A stretch of 64,000 bases of DNA, from positions 929,160-993,159 of the forward strand of contig JAQGDQ010002366.1 in NCBI GenBank assembly GCA_030141605.1, given 5' to 3'. The notes below the pieces were generated by a model. It ran no database searches, was not told where the DNA came from, and was given only the letters and a program-made list of their open reading frames with translations. The position numbers and the translations under genes were made by a program. Numbering within the stretch: the first letter of the stretch is position 1; each line of letters opens with the position of its first letter. The DNA is from Tubiluchus corallicola. Lineage: Eukaryota; Priapulida; Priapulimorpha; Priapulimorphida; Tubiluchidae. Shown piece by piece: positions 42,301-54,345 of the stretch.

Positions 42301-45300
42301 TCGGATTCCTATATCTGGTAATTTTAGTGGATCCGGATCCAATAGAAATTTTAGTCAGATTTTTCACTATTTGTATTTCTATTTTGCTATGTGTAAAACT
42401 ACCGAATGTGAAAAAATTGGAACGGGTAAGAAGAAATATATATAATAGTTTAATTACCTAAATAATTTATTAAAATCTTTGGAAGTTTACGAAAGTACTG
42501 CTTAGGTTTTATGCCACCTTCTTGTAACCTTAATGCTGCCATTCCTTGAAGCAAGTAGCACACAAAGGTAGTGCTATTGCTGGAAAAGTTTAGTCTGCTA
42601 ACAATTTAGAGCCATCTACTTCCAGAAAAGCATTGGTTGGCATTTTTAGTTTAAACCGAGTGTGTATCAAGTGTTGAAAATTACAGTACATCAACGTTTG
42701 CAGTGCTTCCACTTAAAATTACTTATTGACTCTGAAAATGGACAGGCGATGCAAGCATGTGAGCAGAATGTCAAATAAATGAAATATTGTTTTCAATCCG
42801 GATCCGATCCGGAACCCACAAATGTGGATCCGGTGTGTCCTTGTTTTGAATGACATAAAAATGATTGATTTTTCAGTCTTAATTTTCTTTTAGATTAGTG
42901 ACATGGGTCTACAGTCAGTTGGGTATTACGGACATGATCTAAGGCATTTAAACCTTAAAAACTGCTTCAAACCTTCTTTGAGTACGGTGAGTATCTTCTT
43001 AAAAGATAAGAAAATAAGTGTGTGAGCTTATGAAAAGCCACTAGATCTAAGGACTATTGAGAAAATGTTGATTTTGCAGTGAAAACAAAAATGATGTAAT
43101 GTGTAGTTTAAATTGAAATTTTTTGTAGTATTTAATACTATTTGATAATATGATATTGCTTAGATTGCAGTACTAGTACTATTAATGCTTTTAAAGAACA
43201 GGATCAGTAAATTTCACATGGAGTTGAAAAACTCTTCATGAAAAATGGCTAAAGTTTACAATTTTCCACACACAAGAAATTGGTTCGTGAAGCAGATTAG
43301 GATTAGGATTAAGGTCGGTAATAGTAATAGTAAATTTATTTAGCTTCATGAACTTAATACACTAGTTAAGATGTTAGTGCATATCATACAGATTAATATG
43401 AGCAGAGGTGATGAAAGACCATGCAGTCGCCCAGCTAGTCACCCCTATTTAGGTGTTGGTAATATTAACATTGTGCTAGTGGCAAATAATCAAAATCATA
43501 ATTACATTAATTCAATAAAAATACAAGCATGTCTATATACATACACTACTTACACACATACTTGTACATGCATACACTGAGAATGAGATTAGATAATAGA
43601 ATGATAATAATAAGAATAATGAGAAAAATAATACAGTCTTGAAGAAAATTTATGGGAGGTAGATTAACGATATTAAAGGAACTAAAATGGAAAATGAAAT
43701 GCCAAAATTATAAACTGAAGACCATAGTGATAGAGCTAATTTGGAATACTTAAATAATGTTAAAGATTTTGAGTAAATTGAATAGTTATATAAAGAAAAT
43801 GGTGTTTTAAAATTGTTAAGTTATTAAGTATATGACTGAAGTAATTCATTTCTATATTTTAACATTAGTGTTTTAATGGTTGTAGAAGTTTATACCTGGG
43901 CTTTAGGGAGTTCCATAAAATAGCTCCACGATGTTGTATTGTGCAGAAACCTTGATTGAATCTGCCCTGATATAAGTTACTATTTGCTGAGGCCCTAGTA
44001 TTGTAATTTTGAACATCAGATATTTCCGTAAAATAGTTGCTATATAGATAGGATAATATTCCCAAGTGGCAGCTTGAATTTGGCCTTTTCTAATTTATAG
44101 ATTTATATCCATTAGTTTCAGTAACCCTAGAGCAAATATATATGAGGGGGTACCCCATTGCCTGTAATTAGTAAAACTCATTAGCTTAATTATTTTGTTT
44201 TGTGCAATAATAAACGGTATAAAGCGCGGTCTCATTAGCTTTATTTAGTAGACAGTATTGAAGATAAGTGTTAATTAGAGCATAATAGGTTAGTTTTTCA
44301 GTTTCAGTATCCTTAGTTTCGATGTGTTACTGAGTTTGTATGCAATATTTTTTGCTTGCGTGACCAAGATATTTTACTGAGTTAACTTGTGCTATTTGAT
44401 TATTATTTAAATTAATTTTGAAATCTATATTAACATTTCTTTTAGTAACGATCATGTTTTTGGTTTTCTTATAATTTACAGAGTTTATTTGCATGCATTC
44501 AGGTATCTATTTTTACCAATTCTTCTGTTGTTTGAAGTCTGTGGGATTAAGGTTACGGTTACGTTAAGTTAGAGTATTTAAATCGGTTGGCGAATTGTAA
44601 CTGGAAGATATATATTATCTACAACTAATCTCACAACGTACAGCCATTTTAGTGGTGAACTGAAAAGCTAAAGCAGTTTTGTTAGTGCATAAATCACTGG
44701 CATATTAAAAATATATATTGTTTTCAGAATAAGCTTGTTTATAATCATTTTTCTGAACTATTGACACATACTGAAGTTGTGGGTCTCTGGTGTGTATTAT
44801 TCAGCTTTTTAAATTTTCTTCTATTGTCGTGACCCTTTCAAACAAGTAAATTGTACAGATGCTTTTGAGCATACTTCAGATTTTACTGATTTTCCCTTTT
44901 AACAGTTTATATCATTATTGCACAGTTAAATTACATCTTGATGTTTAAACATGTGAAAGTCTTATGTGTAAGCAAAATGTACGGTTTGCTTTGTATTTCT
45001 TCTATATAATCATTTTGGATGTTATACAGAGATTTGGGGATCGAGGTATTCGTTATATCGCAGAAGGCTGTCCAAAGCTAGAATTCTTGTGTATATCTGG
45101 TTGCTTCAATCTATCTGACTTGTCGCTAATCTCAATTAGTCAAGGTTGTCCAAAACTAAAGACCTTAGAAGTTGCCAACTGCTCACAGTTTTCTGATATG
45201 GGCTTCCAAGCTTTGGCAAAGGTAAAGAGTATTTCTTCAAATTGAAGTTGGTTGAAATTGGAATTAGCAACCTGAAAATTGTTTCTCATTTAAATGATTG

Positions 45301-48300
45301 TACCCTGCCAACTTTACACTGAAGCTGACCTGGGCGATATCAGAGAAATTATGAAAACTTTTGTCTAGTAATTGGCAGACATATAAACTGATATTTAGCA
45401 TTAGACTTTCAACCAGGGCTGGATTACCCTATAGGCTAATATAGATTGCAGCCTAGGTACCCCTACAGCATTGGGGGCCCAAAACTTGAGGAGCCCCGCT
45501 AAATGACTTTCAAATATAATCTTTTTTTTTGAAAAATAAGTATAATATTTTAATATTTTGCATTGCTGAATGATTCATTTAACATAAAATAAAGAGAGTG
45601 CCCAGGGAGTCCAAAAAACTGGTTATAAAAAACTGGCCCTTATTTGAGATAAAGGGTCACTGTTGGGACCCAAAAAGGTCATAATCTGGCCCTGCCTTCA
45701 ATGTATATCAAAGTGTAGTGTAAAGAAACAAATCTCAGCTACATGTATATTGTTCACAAGGTAACAGAACTTGAAGCTGAATCATCACAGTATTATAATC
45801 AAACAGTATTAAGAAAGTTAATTAAATCCATTCAGTCTACATTAACCACTGTAGTAATTTTGAAACCTCCCCTACGCAATTTATAAGTATACACCTCGAT
45901 AACTATTTCAGATAAAATCAGTGAGTCACTGCCAATATGCAATTACATTGGTACAGTGGTAGTCACACATTGAATAACATGGGTATGTCGTCTTCAGTCA
46001 CTCAAATGTAACTTGAGTGGAATTTCTCACTCACCAACCTGGCCAAAGTGCACACATCTTGTTGAGTTTATACTTCCTACATGTCATTACAAGAATAGCA
46101 GATCGAACTGATTATAGATACCATTTAGTCATATACACGTCTTTCAGTAGAAGATTTAGGGGAACAGACGTAATTGTGTTTAGTGTTGTTTCAGACACAA
46201 GTGACTGATTTAACAAGTATATTAATTTCCGAGACGTGACAATTTATCAGTTACCAAGAAGTTTAGCATGATTAGAGTAAATCTGTGTCATTCAGAATCA
46301 CGATAGGTGTTAACATCGCTAACAAATGTTCTTTCAGAACTGCCACGAGTTACGACGTATGGATCTGGAAGAATGTACACTCATTACTGATGCTGCTTTG
46401 CTGCATTTAGCAGCCGGGTGTCCAAAGCTAGAACGTTTGGTAAGTGTGAAATACTGAGCTGGTTGCTTTTTCCTGGTCTTGTAATTGTGAATCCTGTGCA
46501 TCCCTAACATAGTTAAGAACTTTAGGCAGTAATATTATGTATGGACAAGTAGAGTTGTGCATATACCAAAACTGCTTCTAATTCATAACCAGGGTTTCTA
46601 GTCGGGATTTTTTTCTGACAGAATTCATGGGGATTCGGTTCTGTCTTAGATATTACAGTGTTAATTTTAGTTTTGTGAAGGTGTCCTAATTGCTTTACCT
46701 TTCATTAAATTTTTTTTGACTTTTAATTTTCACGAAAAACTGAAATGGTAACTTCTGGGCCAAATTTCTTTCTTAGTTACAGAACTTTGAAGTTCATTTG
46801 TAATTCTTTATTTTTGAGCTAACTCGAATCTTGTAGTGTATGTAAAAATTTTGGAAAGAAACTTGCAATATCTTTTGCACACACACCTGTGCTTTTTTTG
46901 GTATTCACAGATGCACAGGTTCTTTCGACTAGAATTTGACCACAGTTAAACCCAGATGTTTAATTGGCATTCACCAAGAAAATATGTCAGTTATTTATCG
47001 TATTATTAGTATGGTAAATTATTTAAATTTATAGATATCAATAATCTATTAATTTAGTAGAAGCCTTGCTGGACATCGATACCTATTGATTCTATTTTTA
47101 CTTTTTTCTGTGTGTACGTGATTTAAACTTTCTGCACTGTTTTCCACGAAAATTGTTTGCTTTACTTAACAAGTTCTTATCTTTTAGGGTTTCTCGCATT
47201 GTGAGCTAATCACTGATGAAGGAATCGGTTACCTAGCACAAGGAGACTGTGGAGCAGATCATTTATTTGTTCTCGAACTGGACGGTTGCCCTTTAATTAG
47301 CGATTCAGCTTTGGACAAATTACATCGCTGCAAGATGCTGCAACGTGTTGAGTTGTATGATAGTCAAATGGTCACAAAAACCGGCATTAGTAGGCTGAAG
47401 GTAAATAATTCAGATTAGGTGACCCAAGCTCTTATAATATAAGGGGCCATCCACATGTAACTAGAGGCCAGAGCTGCGCTGTTTCAGCTGAGCTCCAGCC
47501 AGTTTATTTCTACAGCCGACCTAGCCAATAAGAAACCCAACTTTAGTTATTCCAGCCGCTAAGTGATGTGAGTCGAGCTAACCAATAATTTTGCCGACTG
47601 CGAAGATTTTCACTCTTGCCAATAAGCTACTGGCACAATTGATGTAAGTGGCTTATGATCATGATGAAATATGGCAAATGCATCGCAGATTCGAAATATT
47701 GGCAAACACATTGCCAGATGTGCGTGTACTGGCAGAGATACAAAACTTTAGAAATTTTTGAATGAGTAAACAGTCAATTCAAAATTAATGCACAATCAAT
47801 ATGCAAATAAGCAACGTTAGTCACGCGTATGGGATCATTTTGGTATTGGTTCGTCGGTAATCAAGATAAGCCTTGCCAAGGGTTGGATTTAAATTATATT
47901 TGCAATAAATCCATTGCTGTTTTATAATAATAAAAAAATGATCTCTGATGCATTATTTGAATTTGTACATCAGCTTCTTGCTGTGTATAAACAACACGAA
48001 TTATTTAAAAAATTAGTCTCGTTAATTTAACAGTTAACTAACAATTTGTCATTTGTTTCGTTAACAAAAATTTGCAGCTTCAGCTGACTTAGCTGATTTT
48101 TTGTCTAAGCCAACTCAGCTGAAGTCAGTCAACTTCAACTGACTCCTAGCCGATTTACTGTGTCAGCTGATGTAATAGCAACTGACTCAGTTTTAGCCTC
48201 TACATATAATGATATCGAGTTTTCGACCAATTTCGAGGGCCTGCCTTGCATTATAATGGAGTTATCATATGCCCTACCACTTATAATGATATGGTATCAC

Positions 48301-49553
48301 ACCGATGTAGATTTTTGTATATTTTATTCTTTCCTCTCCCAAGGACAGGTAACAACATCACTTGTGTTAATCAATGGCAAACCATCAGTGGATTCTACTG
48401 GTATCGAAGGTGAAGGCGGTGGCAGCCCAACTCGCTGAATTCATTCTCAATGACTGCAGATTCGTCCTCATCGCGGCCGATGTAGCATTGTCTGCTACTG
48501 GCACGCATGTTTCATAAAAGCCTGAAGTTGAAAAAAGCAAGATGACGATATCTTAACTAAATCACCTACCAACCTTGTGCTCTAGTGGCATTATCACATC
48601 TCCTGCCATGTACCATATATTTGACATCGTTAACCCTAACTTGTTAAAAGTATTCATAAGTTTTTTAATTTGTCATTTCATATTTTGCATTTTTATGTTT
48701 ATTTACATTTTGTATTGCTTTAGTACACTCGATCTGAATGTAAAGGAGCCTATGGCTCATTCTAGCTATCGAGTTTAAATAAAGATCTTATCTTATCAGT
48801 CAAACCTTTTTATACTGCCTACTTAGGGACAGCAAAAAAACATTAAGCAAGTTCGGCATTATGAGTTGCATTAACACACGTGTCTATACAAATACATATA
48901 TTTTTTACCAAAAATTTGAGCATTAAGCTGAGTAAGCGAGGCTAGCATGATAAGGGCATTATAACGAGGTTTGACTGTAGTTTGATGCTATCTTGCAAAG
49001 ATTACCGCATCCCCCCCCCCTTTTGTAGAAAGTTCACATCAAATTTTACTAGCTGAGAGTTTTCGTTTGTTGAATAAGCAAATTCAGACTTCATTATTAA
49101 TGAGATATTGGCAGTAATAAAGTTCCTAAATCTATGCACCCCTAAATCACACTCTTGTTTCATTAAAGTTTCAATAGTACCTTTGATGCATTTCATTGAA
49201 ATCGATAGTGCAATCTTACGAAGAAAAGCTATTATGTTTACCACTTATTTTAGAATAACTTCACAACCAGTTTTTTCTTTTTTTCGTAGGACTACACTAT
49301 TGAATAGACAAACTCAGATTTCATTATAATTGAGATATCGGAAATGATAAAGTTCTTGAAAGTCCTTTTGCTTCACCTGAAAATTTGACTGGATGTAACA
49401 AAATCCAATCTTTTAGAGGAGTGAAATACATTTTTTTTTCAGGTGCACCTACCAAATCTCAAGGTACATGCATATTTTGCACCGACAACGCCAACGAGTC
49501 CTACACCACACGCCACACCTCGCCGTTACAATTTGTGCTGCTGTATAATGTGA
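36327..49553 (+). CDS. FBXL20: F-box and leucine-rich-repeat protein, FBXL2/FBXL20 type
   Basis: Twelve exons: 36327-36476, 37689-37774, 38273-38327, 38838-39007, 40226-40294, 40718-40813, 41570-41693, 42894-42986, 45030-45221, 46338-46439, 47188-47400, 49443-49553. All phases agree and give 486 residues. Residues 1-65 are a low-complexity lead without a clear match. An F-box starts at about residue 66 (LPKELLLRIFSYLDVVALC). About eleven cysteine-containing leucine-rich repeats follow (patterns such as GCPKLEFLCISGC and NCHELRRMDLEEC). A proline/threonine linker leads to the C-terminus LCCCIM, a CaaX box. In the family the F-box binds SKP1 of an SCF ubiquitin ligase, the repeats bind substrates, and prenylation targets membranes. 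Human FBXL20 is about 436 residues, so the N-terminus here is longer. FBXL2 and FBXL20 are not separable from this sequence. Confidence 0.93.
40295..40717 (+). other. GC-AG intron in the FBXL gene
   Basis: The exon 40226-40294 ends ...ACCAATAG and is followed by GCAAGT, the consensus of the rare GC donor class, with acceptor CTTGCAG at 40711-40717. Using GC keeps the leucine-rich repeat in frame (NRTCENLG). The nearest GT, at 40299 (GTAAAG), would add four bases and read AAC GTG TGA at the start of the next exon, a premature stop. Confidence 0.85.
41270..41440 (-). mobile_element. tRNA-derived SINE head
   Basis: On the minus strand a polymerase III A-box-like TGTAGCCAAGGTGGTAAAGC (41412-41431) is followed by a B-box-like GGTTTCGATTCC (41376-41387), at tRNA-like spacing. 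The surrounding bases do not make a full cloverleaf with an acceptor stem, so a tRNA-related SINE is more likely than a tRNA gene. The 3' limit is uncertain. It lies in the FBXL intron 40814-41569. Confidence 0.5.
41711..42205. mobile_element. pogo/Tc1-mariner-type MITE, 495 bp
   Basis: Terminal inverted repeats start CAGTGGCCGCCGCTTATT at the left edge, mirrored by AATAAGCGGCGGCCACTG at the right edge. TA dinucleotides flank both sides (41709-41710, 42206-42207), as for Tc1/mariner-superfamily insertions. Subterminal copies of TGTCCATATTAAGCGGC or TGTCCACAATAACCGG occur at both ends, several times each, likely transposase-binding repeats. It encodes no transposase. The left end is 17 bp downstream of a 5' splice site in the FBXL gene. 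Confidence 0.88.
42285..42843. mobile_element. hAT-type MITE, 559 bp
   Basis: The left end TAAGGATGTACCG and the reverse complement of the right end CAAGGACACACCG match, followed on both sides by GGATCC-rich sequence. The element is flanked by a perfect 8-bp direct repeat TTTTGAAT (42277-42284 and 42844-42851), the target-site duplication length of hAT elements. The interior is non-coding. It shares intron 41694-42893 with the pogo-type MITE; the two elements make up nearly nine tenths of that intron. Confidence 0.85.
43319..44550 (-). mobile_element. truncated LINE, reverse transcriptase C-terminal part
   Basis: Read on the minus strand from 44550, broken frames give ANKLCKLYKKTKNMIVTKRN, then VNSVKYLG, then YYALINTYLQYC, and in 43865-44065 QNYNTRASANSNLYQGRF with GAILWNSLKP. 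This order matches the thumb and C-terminal end of CR1/Jockey-like LINE reverse transcriptases. Several stops and frameshifts show it is dead. The 3' end is AATAAATT followed by ACTATT repeats (43319-43333 on +). It sits in the FBXL intron 42987-45029, opposite to the gene. Confidence 0.8.
45414..45694. mobile_element. hAT-like MITE, copy A
   Basis: The left end CAGGGCTGGATTACCCTAT and the right end ATAATCTGGCCCTG are inverted repeats, flanked by the imperfect 8-bp pair CTTTCAAC and CCTTCAAT. A GGGGGCCCAAAACTTGAGG block and its partner near the right end are shared with the copy at 61725. It is non-coding and sits in the FBXL intron 45222-46337. Confidence 0.75.
48080..48124. repeat. strong hairpin in FBXL intron
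   Basis: TTCAGCTGACTTAGCT is mirrored by AAGCCAACTCAGCTGAA, giving a stem of about 17 bp with a few mismatches around a short T-rich loop. It lies in a stretch (47460-48200) repeatedly carrying CAGCTGA motifs, which may be a decayed inverted-repeat element. Confidence 0.5.
48575..48799 (+). mobile_element. LINE 3' end with TCTTA tail
   Basis: An AT-rich segment ends AAGGAGCCTATGGCTCATTC, then AATAAAGATCTTATCTTATC. Signal-like AATAAA followed at once by a short tandem repeat is the same arrangement as in the other LINE 3' ends of this window. No coding part is left. Confidence 0.45.
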
Positions 49554-51730
49554 TAATACGCCATCATCATGTTTGACAATGCAAACGTCACAGTGATAAC
49601 TGACATGAATACCTGCTTTTTTCTCTGCTGGTTCTTAGAAATCTGAAATGGCCGTGTAAGCTGTATGAATTGCAGTTATGAAACTCCAGAAAAAGTCGTA
49701 CTTAGGAATGTGACATTAACAAGATCTTTAACTCTAACTAGTGGGCTAATTAGGAGCTCGTTAGTGTGGTCCGTCTCGCAAGGCCTCACTGTTTTAATGA
49801 TCTCATTAATTCAAACTTGATGACGTTTTGCGAAAAGCATTTCCTAAGCAGGTCACTTAATAAATTAATGATGTTATTTTAACGAGACCTTTGTGTGTGG
49901 ATGGAGCCAGAGGCATTTTTGAGTGGTTTCATTTGATATTCTATAAGATATTCAGATATATTAATGTGTCAAAAATTGTAACTGTTAGGATATGTTTGTT
50001 TAACAATTGTTGGTTAGTTGATTGGCAGAATTTTTTTAAGTGAAATACCATATATTTCTATATTCTTCGTGAATAATTAGATGATGGTAGTATTATATGT
50101 TGAGACAGCTTCCACTAATTTTTCTAAAACATTTAGTAATTGTTTTTCGTGATGTTAGTTAACTGTCTACACTTACAATGATTTACTATTAGGCACAAAG
50201 TAATCTCACTGGCAGTAAATACTGAACAGTGAGACAATTAAACCAGTAAATTGTGCATATATTTCGCTGATTAGGAGAAAAAATGTCCCAATTTGTTTCT
50301 TTAAAAATTGTAGTGTATTTCCTATTTGACTATGTTTTGTACATGCATTATAATTTCCTATAACGTATTAGCAGCTCATTGTCACAAAACATAGTTTGCA
50401 ATAATGATCCTTAATGCGGAATTGATTTCGCAATTAAGGGCAAGATTTTCTGTGGCAACTGCTAAACTGTACTACTTCCGTGTTTAAATTATTTAAAACG
50501 TACTGGCTATTCACAAAGTGAATATTACAAAGTGATAACTAGCTATTCACTGGTTCATGTAAATTCCAGCAGAGCCCAAGCAGTATAATTATGCAGCCAC
50601 AATTTCAACATGTAAAAATTGTATGTAGCTAAATTTTAGTATGAATATTTATTACTATTTATAATAGTTGTTCTAATTGAACAATCATAGAATTTGTGAT
50701 ATTTTGTATTGTACATTCCACATTTAGCTTGATGTTGTTTGTGTGTTTGCTGTCTGTGATTTTGTAAGTATAGTTAAATTAACAGAATCACACTGAGTAG
50801 AACTATATAACAGAGAAAGACAGTCTTTTGATAAAAACATTATATATTGCTTGCTTTAATATGTTTCAAATTTGATTAAGTTAGCATCCTGCACATCCCA
50901 TTTAATGCAGTGGCAATGCATTGTGTTATAAATTAATTTTAACATATGTCCAGGCTCTGTGTCTCATTTCTGAACTGATTGCATAACTTTTTATTGCATC
51001 AAAACAAAATTGCCACTAGCAAAGTTGTAAAAATACATTATAATTTATAAATGTAGATTTGTTTATTGTTCTTAGTACATTATTGACTTGTTTTTGTCAG
51101 TTTTCTCATTAACACCAGTGGTGTAATATCTTTTGTTCTGTAAGCTGTTTTATAAATCATATTATAGCAATTAAATATTACTCTGTCGTAAAATGTACAG
51201 TAACATACAATTTTTGATCTAGTCTACGGATATGGATGTACAAGTTCAAGAGAAGGAACGTATGTATGCACAAGGTTATATGAATTGACCGATGCATTCT
51301 CACTGTATTACGAATTCGTATAATTAGTTGATAGTTCGTTTATAACTATTATTATAATGTGCTCGGAATGTATTATGCCATTTTTTGCAACTTTCAAGTA
51401 TTGTATGTATGAATTTTAAAAATGGTGCCACAGAATAAACTGAAGTGCAGTTTGCTAGTCAAGTTGATAAATTAATTTACCATTATTGTGTGATAACCTT
51501 AATTAAAGTTAAGGTTTGGTGAGTGTTGCTTTTAATGGTGTTTTGTACCTGTATAGAACTTTCGTGTACTCTCTATGTATTATTGATATAACCAGATTTT
51601 TTACCTACATTTTCTAGGTTTGTGCAGTAAGACATTCTTGTGTGGTGTCATTTTATTCATTTGTATTTTAACCTGTGACAGATGTGCACTATAAGAAATT
51701 TACAATAAATTGATTTGAATTTGAAAACAG
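49554..51730 (+). other. 3' untranslated region of the FBXL gene
   Basis: About 2.2 kb of AT-rich non-coding sequence follows the TGA at 49551-49553. The best polyadenylation signal is AATAAA at 51704-51709. The end point is inferred. Confidence 0.5.
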
Positions 51731-54345
51731 TTTTGAATTTTTGGTGATTAAAATACAATTGTTTCCATCAACTCAGTTCGAACTGGATAAATTTTGTAGA
51801 GGGGTAACCGTTACATATCTACCATAATCAATGAGCAACACTATTATTCCCTCAAAATTAGGAGTAGGTTTGTGAATTCAGATGCTTTGCCATCATTTTA
51901 TGGGGAAGCAAAATTGCAAGATACAAATCATGCTTGTAATTTTTTTATAAAAGCAGATTGTGCGACAATGGCAAGAACTCATCAAAACAAACGACCCAGT
52001 TGAGGAGAAAAACTGAGAAAAAAGAAAAAGTGCAACAAGAAAAAAGAAGTCACCAAGGAAATTTTTGTGATTTTACGTCAAAAAACATGGGACTCAAGAT
52101 TTAGGCATGAAAGAGATGGACTAAAAAAGTGAACAAAAGACAGTGAAAAAGAATGGACTACAATGCAAAGCACTAGCACATAATAAAAGAATTTTGAAAA
52201 ATTTTGATCCAGCCTAAAACGTGTGCAGTGGTAAGAACAAAGGCGTTGTTTCCATTTTGATGATTGTTAACAAACTTTAACAAAATTTTCCGCGGACAAG
52301 GCAAGGTCCACTCTTTGCGGGTGTGCACAGAAGGTGCAAAATATAATGGTAAGTCATAACAATGAGAAAATTGGCCTGCCATCAGTTTGCTGCATTGGAA
52401 TGACAGGAACATGTCTATGTGTATTAAATTATTATTACTACTGACTTTCTTTCCAAAGTATCTGAGATAACAGGGAAGACATGATGTGGGGACATAGAAA
52501 GAGTTCCACATAAAAGCGACTTGGCAAAATATGCTCGAAAGGTGTGGCATAACAGCGGGATTTCATGCAAGTCAATAGCAAACTGACAAGATCTAGCAGC
52601 TTATCTCCACGGAAGAAAACTACTTTCGAATTAGAATGGCACTTAGTAGAGTGCAGACCTGTGCCAATGGCGGAGGGGTGACCTATCCATGAAGTTAACG
52701 AAAATCAGTTAAATAGTTTTTGTTTAAAGGAAAACTGGACCCAATCCTAAACTGTATGTCAAAACAATCTATTCTTTAAATATTAGGGAACATACTATTT
52801 TTTAAAGAACGCCTTGCGTGAAAGAATTATTTAATTGTCAGAAATGCTTTGGCATTATACATTTTACCATACTTCAAAATGTGGTAGGATATGAAAAATT
52901 GTCTTGTTTTGCTTTAATACTAACATAAACAAACAGTAGATATTGTAGAGCACTTGAATAGAATAAATCTGATACAAACAGCAAAATATACAATGTAGTC
53001 ATATTGAAACAATTTGCTTCACACATTTACTTAGCTATCACACTGCATATACTTACATGCAGACCACCAAAATAAGAGGCTACCACAATCAGAAAATAAA
53101 ATGTGTTCAGGTAAGTACTATTGCATATTGTGCACTATTACCTACTAAAAATCTGAATACATAATTGGCCAATGCAGGATGGCTTTTGAACCTGCTTCAA
53201 TTTGATAAAACTTGCAGTTGCAAGCAAATTTCTTAGATCATTATAAAAAGCACATAAAATTGTAGTGAAGGTATGCCGGCACGCAATTCTTTTCTTAACA
53301 AATGTGCAAGCAAAAAAACAAACGCCTAATACTAGAGCTACATAACAGAAGTACTTCCATTATTATAAGACTTACAGTTAAATAAACCGAAAAATCTATG
53401 CTAAAAAGTTTTCAACTTGTCAATTTGTTTAAGAAAACAATAACAAACGTAATCTATATAACACGTAAAAAATCACATGCAGCAAGAAAAGATTGTAGAC
53501 TACACAACAATTAAAAAAATTGTTTTGATTTCATCAATAAAAATGAATCAATTAGAGTTGTCATACATATAATTTTATAATTCATCCTGTTTTTAATGTT
53601 GGACTCTTTCAAGCAAAGTTTAAAAAGTAGTTTCAAGAGAAAAATCCTTAAAATAATGGGAAACTCAACAAACTTTGAACTGAACAAGTTCATATCACAA
53701 AGCAAAGCTGCTTTACAAACACTAAGGAAATTATATTTCTAAACAAAATAAGACCAAGTTAACCCCTATTTGTAAACAAAAATAAGACCAAGTTAAGCCC
53801 GTAACAGCTTTATTTATAACTAGCTCTTTTCGACATAGCTGCAGAGATATTTCTTATGTTAAAGTATTAAAATGAAATTTTTTACAGGTTCTTAACCACA
53901 AGATCTACTTTACCCATCTGATGGTATGCGGTTAGAGAGAATTTTGCGGCTTTCTAACAATGTATGACACAATAAATTTCGTTGACACTGAGGCTTTCTA
54001 TAGCTGTCCAAACTAGAACCTTACACATGTTTAGAGCCTGCTGTCGCAGCTGCAAATGACTTAATGACTTGTAGCTATGGCAGTAAATTAAAAAATAAGT
54101 TACAGATGTAGTAGTAACATTTGTTTTTTCTTTTGAAGCTATTTGGGCAAATTGCATGAGAAAGCAGCAGTTCACTAAGCATCGAAATAACATAAAATTA
54201 ATATCTAGTAAGGAATGTAAAAGCTGTGCTATTAATAATTGCAAATTACAAAATATAATACGATTTATACACAAACCATGGAATCATAGCAAATAATTGC
54301 AATTATTAACTCAGTAATAACAGAAAAAGCAGTGTTCATAACTGG
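51730..54345. other. non-coding stretch between convergent genes
   Basis: It probably includes the 3' UTR of the minus-strand small gene, with AATAAA on the minus strand at 53809-53814. An imperfect 31-bp direct duplication (AATAAGACCAAGTTAA) lies at about 53740-53800. A 125-codon minus-strand frame at 52173-52550 has no recognisable domain and no supporting exon boundary. Confidence 0.4.

Noticed and set aside
47440-48210. Possible inverted-repeat element bounded by ATGTA...GAGGC-like ends
   Set aside because: The end similarity is too weak to set limits; only the internal hairpin is reported.
52173-52550. 125-codon minus-strand frame
   Set aside because: No recognisable motif or conserved composition; lies in the probable 3' flank of the small gene. 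Not claimed as a gene without homology evidence.
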